Assembly: GCA_910589165.1 (NCBI GenBank)
Contig: CAJUSP010000001.1
Span: 1-64,000, forward strand
Length of the DNA: 64,000 bases
Reading direction: 5' to 3'
From: an uncultured Adlercreutzia sp.
GTDB lineage: Bacteria; Actinomycetota; Coriobacteriia; Coriobacteriales; Eggerthellaceae
The notes under the pieces are model-generated. The model made no database searches. It worked only from the letters and a program-made list of their open reading frames with translations, and was not told the origin of the DNA. Position numbers and translations under genes: made by a program. This document shows positions 37,709 through 45,763 of this stretch, piece by piece; the first letter of the stretch is position 1, and each line of letters begins with the position of its first letter.

Positions 37709-39502
37709 ATGAAGCTTCCGCATATCAAGGTCGAGGTGGAATACCGCGAAGAGGACACCGGCGCGCCGGGCAAGATGTCTCCGGCGCTCATTGCCGGGTT
37801 CGGGCTGCACTGGGCCTGGGTGTATCTGTTCATGTTCAACGGCCAGTTCGTGCTCTTTCCCGAAACGGGCTTTCTGCAGACGATGCTCTCGACGGTGTCG
37901 GGCATTGTGCATGCCGCCGCCCTTCTGGCCTATGCCGTGTTCCTGAAGCAGGCGCGCTTGATGTTCGGCACGCCGCAGCGCATCCGGAACAACCGCGTGG
38001 TGGCCGCGGCGCTTATGGCTGTGGCGGTCGCGTTGTGCCTGCTGGGGAACTGCGCGGGCTCGGTGCCTGCCGCCATCACCTGCTTTGTGCTGGCCGGCGT
38101 GACGAGCGGCGTGGGGTCGGCGGCGCTGCTTATGAGCTTCGGCGTCTCCTTCAGCGTGTGCGACCTGCCTACCATCGCGCTGTGCGCGGCGCTGTCGGTG
38201 CCCGTGGGCGCGCTCGTGTTCGCCGCCGCCATCGTCGTCGGGGCCGTGGTGCCCCTGGCGGCCGGTGCCATCTGCTTCGCGCTGCCCTTCCTGGAGCTCG
38301 CCTGCCTGAACCGGTGCTCGGCCGACTTGGTCGATAAGCTGGAATTCTCGTACCTCACTATGCCCGTGCGCACCGCTTCGTTCGCCGGGCACATCGGCGT
38401 GCCCTCGGTGGTGTTGGGGCTGCTGCTCGGCGTGCTGCGCACCTGCGCGCTTATCGACCCCATCAGCAACCCCTTCCTTGCCGAAGGGGGCTCCACCAGC
38501 GTGTTCTCGTCGGCGGTGTTTGCGGCGAGCCTGCTTACCTGCGGGGCGCTGGTGCTGGCCATGCTCACCTTGCGCAAGACGCGCAACTTCGCCTTCCGCA
38601 TGCTCGTGCCCATCATCGCGGTGCTGCTGGCCCTGCTGTGCTCGCCTTGGGGCTCCGACTCGTTCTTCCATTGCTTCGCCTTGTTCGCCAGCTACTTCAT
38701 GCTGGAAGTATGCCTGTGGATGATGTACTCCGACATCGCCCAAACCTACCGCGTGAGCGCGTTCACCACTTTCGGCTTCGGCCACGGGCTGCTGTCCACG
38801 GGCTCCCTTGCCGGGTTCCTCATGCTGCAGCCGGGTGGCCTGTTGGAAGGCGTGGCCTTCAACGATTTGGGGCTCGTTATCGTGGGGCTCGTCACGCTGA
38901 CGCTCGGCGTGGCGGTTCTTCCCAACGCGGCGGAAATTCGCAGCACGCTCATCCGCGGGCGCCGCTGCCCGGCGGTGTTCGAGGACATCAACGACCTGGT
39001 GGGCGATGCGCCCCTGAGGGTGCACCGCGGCATGGTCGAGGAGTCGAAAGCAGCGGCGGAACGCGCGGCCGTCGAGGCGCGGGACGGCGAAGATGCTGGG
39101 GCAGGCGCGGGTGATGAGTGCGCGTCCGAAAGCTCCGGGTTCGCAGACGTCCCGGTCTCCGATGGGGAAGCGGCGTCTTCCGACCATCAGCGCGAGGCTG
39201 CCCCGGTGTCTCCCGAGGGCGCTTCCGCAACCCCCGAGACCCCCACCGCCGAGCAGCAGGCCCAGCAGCTCGGCCGCTTCAAGCGCAAGTGCGCCGCCGT
39301 GGCCGACACCTTCCTGCTGTCGCGCAAGGAGACCGAGGTGTTGTTCCTGCTGGCGAAAGGCCGCAACTCCGCCGCCATCCAGGAGAGCCTCTACATCTCG
39401 GCCGGCACGGCCAACACCCACATGCGCCACATCTACCGCAAGCTCGACGTGCATTCCCAGCACGAGCTCATCGAGCTGGTGGAATCTATGGAGGCCGAAT
39501 AG
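37709..39502 (+). CDS. LuxR-type regulator with multi-spanning membrane domain
   Basis: A 597-residue membrane regulator. About twelve hydrophobic helices fill residues 25-400, followed by an Ala/Glu-rich cytoplasmic linker (about 440-520). The LuxR HTH occupies the last 65 residues: LSRKETEVLFLLAKGRNSAA and SAGTANTHMRHIYRKLDVHS. It sits directly between the FeS protein and the molybdoenzyme operon and is their likely regulator; candidate operators lie at 36261-36305 and 39562-39578. GAGGGGAAC precedes the ATG. Its membrane part may sense the substrate. Confidence 0.9.
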   Translation: MKLPHIKVEVEYREEDTGAPGKMSPALIAGFGLHWAWVYLFMFNGQFVLFPETGFLQTMLSTVSGIVHAAALLAYAVFLKQARLMFGTPQRIRNNRVVAAALMAVAVALCLLGNCAGSVPAAITCFVLAGVTSGVGSAALLMSFGVSFSVCDLPTIALCAALSVPVGALVFAAAIVVGAVVPLAAGAICFALPFLELACLNRCSADLVDKLEFSYLTMPVRTASFAGHIGVPSVVLGLLLGVLRTCALIDPISNPFLAEGGSTSVFSSAVFAASLLTCGALVLAMLTLRKTRNFAFRMLVPIIAVLLALLCSPWGSDSFFHCFALFASYFMLEVCLWMMYSDIAQTYRVSAFTTFGFGHGLLSTGSLAGFLMLQPGGLLEGVAFNDLGLVIVGLVTLTLGVAVLPNAAEIRSTLIRGRRCPAVFEDINDLVGDAPLRVHRGMVEESKAAAERAAVEARDGEDAGAGAGDECASESSGFADVPVSDGEAASSDHQREAAPVSPEGASATPETPTAEQQAQQLGRFKRKCAAVADTFLLSRKETEVLFLLAKGRNSAAIQESLYISAGTANTHMRHIYRKLDVHSQHELIELVESMEAE

Positions 39503-39561
39503 CGTATTCCCTGGTCACGGCCGCTCATATGACCTCGATTCCCCAGAAATAATAGCCTGAA

Positions 39562-39606
39562 TCATAAGGCCCCTATGAAGGGGTGTCGCCTCTCGCTTCG
39601 TAGAAT
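39562..39606 (+). promoter_or_regulatory. Candidate LuxR-controlled promoter of the molybdoenzyme operon
   Basis: TCATA-N7-TATGA (39562-39578) stands upstream of TAGAAT (39601-39606). With a start site near 39613, the palindrome is centred at about -43, the usual place for a LuxR-type activator overlapping the -35 region, and no good -35 box exists. A leader of about 130 nt follows before the ATG at 39741; it is GC-rich and could fold, but I recognise no known riboswitch in it. Confidence 0.55.
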
Positions 39607-39740
39607 TGCGCCCGTAAGGCACCGGTCTTCAAGCGTCCCGGGGAAACCGCACAGGGCCCAGCTCGCCGCGGGGGACAAGCCGCCCAAGGCTCGGTGGAGA
39701 GAAGCATTGGGAAAAGGAATGAGAGAGAGGTGGGGATTTT

Positions 39741-42700
39741 ATGGCACAGCTAACCATGTCGCGTCGCAACTTCATGAAGACGATGGCTATCACCGGTGCA
39801 GCTGCAGCAGTAAGTTCCTCGGCGGTCGCACCCCTGCGAGCCCTGGCCGAAGACGCCAACGCCTCCGCAGGAGAGCTGAAGCACGTTCGCACGTGCTGCC
39901 GTGCCTGCGGCAAGGTGGAATGCGGCGTGTGGGTGACGGTGCAGGACGGCAAGGCCATCAAGGTTGAGGGCGACGAGTCGGCCCCGCAGAGCCGTGGCCA
40001 TTGCTGCGCCAAGTCGCAGTCGTCCATGCACGCGGCCTATCACCCCGATCGCCTGCGCTACCCCGTGAAGCGCACGAACCCCAAGGGCTCGGACGATCCG
40101 GGCTGGGTGCGCATCACGCTGGACGAGGCCTTCGAGCTGTCGGGCCAGGGCCTGGGCGAGTGCGTCGACAAGTACGGCGGGCAGTCCATCTTCGTGATGT
40201 GCGGCACCTCGCGCGTGTGGTCGCTTGGCCCCTACCAGGGCATGAAGCAGCTGTTCGGCACCCCGAACGCGCACTTGGCCTACCAGGTATGCAAGGGCCC
40301 GCGCCACTTCGCCGGCATCATGACCGACGAGATGGGCTCGCCGTGGATGGAGGTAGAGGCCGAGCCGAAGGTGTACGTGCAGTGGGGCACCGCCGTTGAG
40401 TACTCCAACTACGACACCACGAACCGCACCATTTCGGATGTGGCTCCGCACGCCACGGCGCACATCTGCGTCGACCCGCGCGTGACGCCGCTGTCCAAGG
40501 AGGCCGACCTCTGGCTGCCCCTGCGCCCCGGCACCGACGGCGCGCTGGCGCTCGGCTGGTTCAACTGGATCATCGAGAACGAGGCCTACGACGACACCAT
40601 GGTGCGCCGCTGGTCCAACGCGCCGTTCTTGTTCTGCGAGGAGAAGCCCTGGAAGACCGAGGGCTGGCTCGTGGAGGGCAACGGCGGCATCGACATGCGC
40701 ACGAAGCTCATCACCGAGGCCGACATCATCGAGGGCGGCAAGTACCAGCGCTTCATGGTGTGGGACGAGAACAACAACCGTCTGACCTACTGGGATGCCG
40801 AGGAAGGCAAGTGGGAAGGCGAGATGCACAAGATCCCGACCACGGGCTCGTTCATCGAGCACCCGCTGACGGGCCTTGTGTCCGCCGGCTGGCTGCCCGA
40901 CCCCTCCACCTGGGCCGATCCGGCCGACGCGGCCTACGACGCCTACTGGGACGAGGGCAACGAGAAGGGCGCTACCACGAACCCGGCCGGCCTGCCCAAG
41001 AAGCCGGCGCTGTTCCCCGGCGAGGTGGCCGTTACGCTGAAGGACGGCAAGACCTACCAGTGCCGCACCGTGTGGGACGGCTTCCACGACCTGACGAGCC
41101 AGTACACCTGGGACAAGGTGGAGGAGATCACCGGCGTGCCCGGTGAGGCGGCCGAAGAGGCCGTGCGCACCTGGACCACCCGTGTGGACCCGCGCCACGG
41201 CAACGGCGGCATCCACTTCCAGCTGGCCACCGACCAGAACGGCAACTCCATCCAGAACTGTCGCGTGCTGCAGATGCTCTCCTGCGTGACCGGCAACGCC
41301 GACGAGCCCGCCGGCAACCGCGGCTCCTGCAAGAGCCAGTTCGACGGCAACCCGGGCCGTTCCAACATGCAGAAGGCGGCCCCCTACGGCGATGCCGCGA
41401 AGACCTGGCCCGGCCGCGACTACTCGCTGGAGCAGGTGGCCAAGCACATGCAGGACTTCGTGCAGTACCTCATCGACGAGCAGTCGCCTCTGGCCGAGCG
41501 CTACGGCAACAAGGTGCCCTCCGACGACGAGGCCATCGTCATTGCCAAGCGCATGGGCGGCGCCATGCTGCCGTCCCAGGGCTGGCCGAACCCCACCACC
41601 ATCTTCATGCGCCAGGCCGGCCAGGTGGACGCCGACCGCTTCCCGCTCAACCGCTTCTGGGCGCGCTGGGCTGACGCCAACGCCATTTGGGACGCCTGCC
41701 TGCAGGATCCCGACTGGTCGAAGTGCATGGAGAACGAGAACAAGGAAGTGGGCTACAACGTCAAGGAGACGCTCTACGCCCTGCACGGCGGCGTGTGCCA
41801 GTCCGGCGACATCATGAACATGGGCAACATCGCCCGCGCCTGGGACGCCACCACCCAGCTCGACTTCTTCGTCGACATCAACATGTGGTTCTGCCCCAAC
41901 AACGGCAACGCCGACATCATCTTCCCCTGCCAGCACTGGATGGAAGTGGACTCCACCCGCGTGTCCCAGGGTGCCGGCGGCTTCTTCGGCTGCTGCTGCG
42001 CCGCCATCGAGGCGCCGGGCGAGACCATCTACGACCCCGACTGGAACGTGGGCATGTACAAGGCCATGGGCGTGCCGTGGAACACGAAGGACCCCGACGC
42101 CGCGCCGGCCGAGAACCTCAACTACGCCCCGCAGTGCCAGACCTTCATCGACAAGTGGACCGAGACGCTGGGCGCCGACTACGACGCCTCGGGCGCCCCG
42201 AGCTACCTGTGGCCCGACCACGACCGCGTGCTGAAGGACAACGTGGACGCGTGGAAGACCGCCGAGTTCCCCGACGGCCCCACCTGGGCCGAGGCCAAGC
42301 AGTGGTTCACCGACCACGGCTGGATGGACTGCCGCGAGTGGCACCCCGAGCGCTGGGGTACCTTCCGCCGCCACGAGATGGGCTGGCGTCGTCAGCAGGG
42401 CGGCTTCAACCTGTTCCCGCTGGTGGACTTCCACCCCGGCTTCATGACCGCTTCCGGTCTGGTGGAAATCTGGTCGCTCGTGTGCGAGGCCTACATTTGC
42501 AACATGGGCGAGGTGCCGGAGGACTCCGACAAGTGGGCCCATTCCGACCTGCCGCAGTTCCAGGGCGACGACGACCGCTTCCCGCTGTACCGCGAGCCTA
42601 CCGACTCGCCGGTGGCCAAGCCTGAGCTGTACGACCCGGCGCTGGTGGACCAGGCTGACGACACCTACTTCATGAACCATAAGTATGCCGAGACCCTGAA

Positions 42701-43259
42701 GGCGAACCCGGATAACATCTTCCTGATGACCACCGGCTCCCGCCAGCCCACCTACTTCCACTCCGAGCATCGCCAGCTGCCCTGGTGCCGCGAGGTGTGG
42801 CCGGCGCCCCGCATCGAGATGAACCCGAAGGACGCCGAGCGGTTGGGCCTCAAGCAGGGCGACTGGGTGTGGATCGAGACGCCGTGGGGCAAGGTGCGCG
42901 AGGTGCTCGACCTGTACTACGGCATTTCCCAGGGCGTGGTGAACGCCAACCACGCCTGGTGGTTCCCGGAGTTCGACACGGCCTCCCATGGCTTCGAACT
43001 GGTCGGCATCAACGTGGTGAACGACCCCTACGGACAGGATACGGTCGGCGGCTGCGCCACCATGCGCTCGACCCCGACGATTGTTTACAAGGCGACGGCG
43101 GAGAATTCCCCGTTCGGCAACCCGGTGCCGTGCGACCCGAATGGCGTGGAGTGCATCCACGACGCCTCCGACCCGCGTCTGCGCGAATGGGTTCCCACCG
43201 GAAAGGGCGTCCGTGCCCGCTTCCAGGGCGAGCCCGAATGGGATGGGAGTGTGATGTAG
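39741..43259 (+). CDS. Tat-exported molybdopterin oxidoreductase, catalytic subunit (DMSO reductase family)
   Basis: A 1172-residue bis-MGD enzyme acting outside the membrane. The Tat signal is MSRRNFMKTMAITGA. A [4Fe-4S] site follows with Cys in TCCRACGKVECGVW (52-61) and a fourth at 88/89. The Mo/W ligand is possibly Cys184 in YQVCKGPRHFAG. Molybdopterin-binding blocks include VYVQWGTAVEYSNYD, HICVDPRVTPLSKEADLWLP and, near the C-terminus, GLKQGDWVWIETPWGKVREV. It is far longer than DmsA or TorA (about 800), in the range of the gut dehydroxylase/tetrathionate-like groups. Eggerthellaceae use such enzymes, with Tat signal, FeS partner and adjacent LuxR, as catechol dehydroxylases; that is a plausible but unproven role. 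Other N-, S- or As-oxide substrates are possible. Confidence 0.9.
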   Translation: MAQLTMSRRNFMKTMAITGAAAAVSSSAVAPLRALAEDANASAGELKHVRTCCRACGKVECGVWVTVQDGKAIKVEGDESAPQSRGHCCAKSQSSMHAAYHPDRLRYPVKRTNPKGSDDPGWVRITLDEAFELSGQGLGECVDKYGGQSIFVMCGTSRVWSLGPYQGMKQLFGTPNAHLAYQVCKGPRHFAGIMTDEMGSPWMEVEAEPKVYVQWGTAVEYSNYDTTNRTISDVAPHATAHICVDPRVTPLSKEADLWLPLRPGTDGALALGWFNWIIENEAYDDTMVRRWSNAPFLFCEEKPWKTEGWLVEGNGGIDMRTKLITEADIIEGGKYQRFMVWDENNNRLTYWDAEEGKWEGEMHKIPTTGSFIEHPLTGLVSAGWLPDPSTWADPADAAYDAYWDEGNEKGATTNPAGLPKKPALFPGEVAVTLKDGKTYQCRTVWDGFHDLTSQYTWDKVEEITGVPGEAAEEAVRTWTTRVDPRHGNGGIHFQLATDQNGNSIQNCRVLQMLSCVTGNADEPAGNRGSCKSQFDGNPGRSNMQKAAPYGDAAKTWPGRDYSLEQVAKHMQDFVQYLIDEQSPLAERYGNKVPSDDEAIVIAKRMGGAMLPSQGWPNPTTIFMRQAGQVDADRFPLNRFWARWADANAIWDACLQDPDWSKCMENENKEVGYNVKETLYALHGGVCQSGDIMNMGNIARAWDATTQLDFFVDINMWFCPNNGNADIIFPCQHWMEVDSTRVSQGAGGFFGCCCAAIEAPGETIYDPDWNVGMYKAMGVPWNTKDPDAAPAENLNYAPQCQTFIDKWTETLGADYDASGAPSYLWPDHDRVLKDNVDAWKTAEFPDGPTWAEAKQWFTDHGWMDCREWHPERWGTFRRHEMGWRRQQGGFNLFPLVDFHPGFMTASGLVEIWSLVCEAYICNMGEVPEDSDKWAHSDLPQFQGDDDRFPLYREPTDSPVAKPELYDPALVDQADDTYFMNHKYAETLKANPDNIFLMTTGSRQPTYFHSEHRQLPWCREVWPAPRIEMNPKDAERLGLKQGDWVWIETPWGKVREVLDLYYGISQGVVNANHAWWFPEFDTASHGFELVGINVVNDPYGQDTVGGCATMRSTPTIVYKATAENSPFGNPVPCDPNGVECIHDASDPRLREWVPTGKGVRARFQGEPEWDGSVM

Positions 43260-43260
43260 C

Positions 43261-43923
43261 ATGGCCCGCTATGCAATTGTGACCGACCTGAACCGCTGCG
43301 TGGGCTGCCAGGCCTGCTCGGCCGCCTGCAAGACCGTCAACGGCGTGCAGCCCGGCAACTTCTGGATCAAGACCCTGCGCATCGGCCCGACCCCCAAAGA
43401 GGGCGGAAGCGGCGACTGGCCCGACGTGGAAATGTACTTCCTGCCGATTCAGTGCCAGCACTGCGAGAACCCCGAGTGCGTGAAGGTGTGCCCGACCCAG
43501 GCATCGCACGTGACCGAGGACGGCACCGTGCAGATTGACAAGTCGAAGTGCATCGGCTGCCAGTTCTGCGCCATGGCCTGCCCCTACGGCGTGCGCTACC
43601 TGAACGAGGAAGAGCGCGTGGTTGAGAAGTGCACCTTGTGCCAGCAGAAGACGGCCCAGGGCGAGCTGCCCCAGTGCGTCACCCAGTGCGGTTCGCGCGC
43701 CCGCTTCTTCGGCGACTTGGACAAGGGCATCGACAGCTTCGAGGCCCCGGCGCCCACCCAGGATCTGGCGACCTCCTACGAGGACATGCTCGCCTGCCGC
43801 ACGACGCTGGCGGACTGGGTCGAGCCCTACACCGAGGCCGACGTGTACCACCTGACCGACGCCGGCAACGACCCGAAGCACTGCTACATCCTGCGTAACC
43901 GTAAGTGGCAGGGAGAGGAGTAG
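43261..43923 (+). CDS. DmsB-like four-cluster iron-sulfur subunit
   Basis: Electron-transfer subunit (220 residues) between the membrane anchor and the catalytic subunit. Four Cys groups: CVGCQACSAACK, CQHCENPECVKVCP, CIGCQFCAMACPYGVR and CTLCQQ...CVTQC, the standard arrangement of DmsB/PsrB/NrfC. No own signal peptide: it should travel with the Tat-bearing catalytic subunit. It starts 1 bp after that gene's stop and ends 4 bp before the anchor gene. Confidence 0.95.
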   Translation: MARYAIVTDLNRCVGCQACSAACKTVNGVQPGNFWIKTLRIGPTPKEGGSGDWPDVEMYFLPIQCQHCENPECVKVCPTQASHVTEDGTVQIDKSKCIGCQFCAMACPYGVRYLNEEERVVEKCTLCQQKTAQGELPQCVTQCGSRARFFGDLDKGIDSFEAPAPTQDLATSYEDMLACRTTLADWVEPYTEADVYHLTDAGNDPKHCYILRNRKWQGEE

Positions 43924-43927
43924 CACT

Positions 43928-44800
43928 ATGGAATTGCAATGGCCCCTTATTTTGTTTACGACGCTGCTGGCGTGGTCGGCGGGCGTGTTCGGCGCCCAGT
44001 GCCTGTACCTGCTGCGCGGCCAGGGCAAGAAGGCCCAAATGCCGGCGCTCATCGTGTCGGTGGTGCTTCTGGCCGTGGGCGGTATCGCGGTGTTCTTCCA
44101 CCTGGAGCACTGGGAACGCATCTTCAATGGCTTCGGCCATGTGACGAGCGGCATTACCCAGGAGCTTATCGCCATTATCGTGCTGTTCGTGGTGATGGTG
44201 GTCTACTTCGTGTACTTGCGCCGCTCCGGCGATGAGGCGAAGGTGCCGGCGTGGCTGGCCGTGGTGGGCATCGTGATGTCGGTGGTGCTCGTGGCCGTCA
44301 TGGGTCACAGCTACATGATGGCCTCGCTGCCGGCGTGGGATTCCATCATGCAGATCGGCTCGCTTCTGGGCGCGGCTTGCGGCTTCGGCCCGGCCACCAT
44401 GGCCATCCTCACGGCCTGCAAGGACGAGGCGCTCGACTACAACGCCAAGGTGAACCTCATCGGCCAGCTCGTGAACGTGGTGCTGGTGGTGGCCTACCTC
44501 ATCGCCATGCAGATGACGGCGACGGCCTACACTTCGGTGGAGCTGTGGTTCGACCCGACGAGCCCCACCCAGGACATCACCGCCGACGGCTCCACCGAGC
44601 CCTTCGCCGGCGCGTCGATGATCTGGTCGGTGGTGGCCATCATCGCCGCCGCGGCGGGCGTCGGCTCGGCCCTGGCCGGCAAGGCCAAGGGCGACTGGAA
44701 GGTGTGGGGCGCCATCGGCGTGGTGTGCGTGCTCGTAAGCGCGCTCGCCCTGCGCACCGTGTTCTACATGACCGGCGTCTCCATCTACCCGTTCTTCTAG
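43928..44800 (+). CDS. DmsC-like membrane anchor subunit
   Basis: A 290-residue protein with about eight hydrophobic helices beginning LQWPLILFTTLLAWSAGVFG, the hallmark start of DmsC/YnfH anchors. It should oxidise menaquinol and pass electrons to the FeS subunit. The conserved helix VMGHSYMMASLPAW may contain quinol-binding residues. It completes a DmsABC-type operon and is followed by a strong terminator. Confidence 0.9.
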   Translation: MELQWPLILFTTLLAWSAGVFGAQCLYLLRGQGKKAQMPALIVSVVLLAVGGIAVFFHLEHWERIFNGFGHVTSGITQELIAIIVLFVVMVVYFVYLRRSGDEAKVPAWLAVVGIVMSVVLVAVMGHSYMMASLPAWDSIMQIGSLLGAACGFGPATMAILTACKDEALDYNAKVNLIGQLVNVVLVVAYLIAMQMTATAYTSVELWFDPTSPTQDITADGSTEPFAGASMIWSVVAIIAAAAGVGSALAGKAKGDWKVWGAIGVVCVLVSALALRTVFYMTGVSIYPFF

Positions 44801-44865
44801 CGAGTTTTGCCCCTACGGGTCGACGACCCCTTCTGGGCAAGCTGGCGGAGAAACGATCGTCAACA

Positions 44866-44899
44866 GGAAGGCCTCCCATCGCGGGAGGCCTTCCTTATT
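44866..44899 (+). terminator. Terminator of the molybdoenzyme operon
   Basis: Perfect 12-bp stem GGAAGGCCTCCC / GGGAGGCCTTCC, 5-nt loop, then TTATT. It lies 65 bp beyond the anchor gene. Confidence 0.88.
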
Positions 44900-44905
44900 C
44901 TGTGT

Positions 44906-45016
44906 TGCCAAGAAAACCGCACTTTTGCACGACTTTTTTACGAGAAACCGTACACGAACCCCAAATGTGTGGCTAATCGGCCAAAGAAAACGTGCAAAAG
45001 TATGGTTTTCTTGGCA
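44906..45016. repeat. 111-bp element with 26-bp terminal inverted repeats
   Basis: TGCCAAGAAAACC-gc-ACTTTTGCACG at the left is matched by CGTGCAAAAGT-at-GGTTTTCTTGGCA at the right: 24 of 26 positions pair, with a 59-bp AT-rich centre and no gene. It is more AT-rich than its surroundings. It resembles a MITE or the remnant of a mobile element; a large RNA hairpin is the alternative. Confidence 0.7.
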
Positions 45017-45081
45017 GAAGTGTGGGGCTTAGGGTGGGGCGGCGCTTGCGTTCGGAGCGGCGTCGCGTGGACTGCCGAACG

Positions 45082-45525
45082 CTAGCTCAGTATGCTGCCG
45101 AGCTCTTTGGCGGCGGCTGCCTTGTCGAAGTTGCCGCCGGTGCGCTTGGTGAGCTCGCCCATGACGCGGCCCATGTCCTTCTTGGTGGAGGCGCCGGTAT
45201 CGGCCAGCACCACGTCGATGAGGGCCACCAGTTCGTCGCCTTCCACCTGTTTCGGCAGGTACTCCTCAAGAATGGCCACCTGCTCGGTGAGGGCGTCGGT
45301 GCGCTCCTGGTTGTTGCCGGCCTTGATGGAGCCGTCCAGCGTCTCCTTCGTCTGCTTGATGGTGCGCTTCAGCATGGCGTCCACGTCGACCTCGGTCACC
45401 TCGCGGCGCTCGTTCACCTCGATGGCCTTCAGCTCGGTGTGCACCTGGCGCAAAATGTCGCGGCGAGCATTGTCCCGCGCCTTCATGGCGGCCTTGATCT
45501 CGTCCTGCAGCTGCTGGTATTCCAT
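45082..45525 (-). CDS. GatB/YqeY domain protein
   Basis: A 147-residue protein of the YqeY family, homologous to the tRNA-binding tail domain of GatB. Typical pattern: LQDEIKAAMKARDNARRDIL, IKQTKETLDGSIKAGNNQER and LPKQVEGDELVALIDVVLAD, with GRVMGELTKRTGGNFDKAAA at the end. It is probably involved in tRNA-related quality control, though the role is poorly known. Start ATG 45525 with AAAGGA upstream. It is a stand-alone gene. Confidence 0.9.
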   Translation of the reverse strand: MEYQQLQDEIKAAMKARDNARRDILRQVHTELKAIEVNERREVTEVDVDAMLKRTIKQTKETLDGSIKAGNNQERTDALTEQVAILEEYLPKQVEGDELVALIDVVLADTGASTKKDMGRVMGELTKRTGGNFDKAAAAKELGSILS

Positions 45526-45763
45526 GGGTATCCTTTCTCGAAGGCGGCGCGTGCCCAAGGCGTGCCGCCGAGTCTGTTCACGTTCCATCATAGCTTTTCT
45601 TTCTGCGAATGGAAGAAAACCCAGGAAAACGGCTTCTCCCCCAAACGGGTGAAACGCAATTTGGCCCCGCTGGGTGATGGAAATCCGCTTTTCTTCTTCG
45701 CTATAACATCGATATGCCGTCGAGGGACGGCGTGGCAGTAACGCTGATACAGGAGGGATTGCT

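Noticed and set aside
39607..39740. Possible Moco or cobalamin riboswitch in the molybdoenzyme leader
   Set aside because: GC-rich and foldable, but none of the conserved riboswitch core sequences could be found.
39750..43262. Long open frame antisense to the molybdoenzyme gene
   Set aside because: Shadow of the real gene; the sense strand has complete Tat, FeS and molybdopterin motifs.
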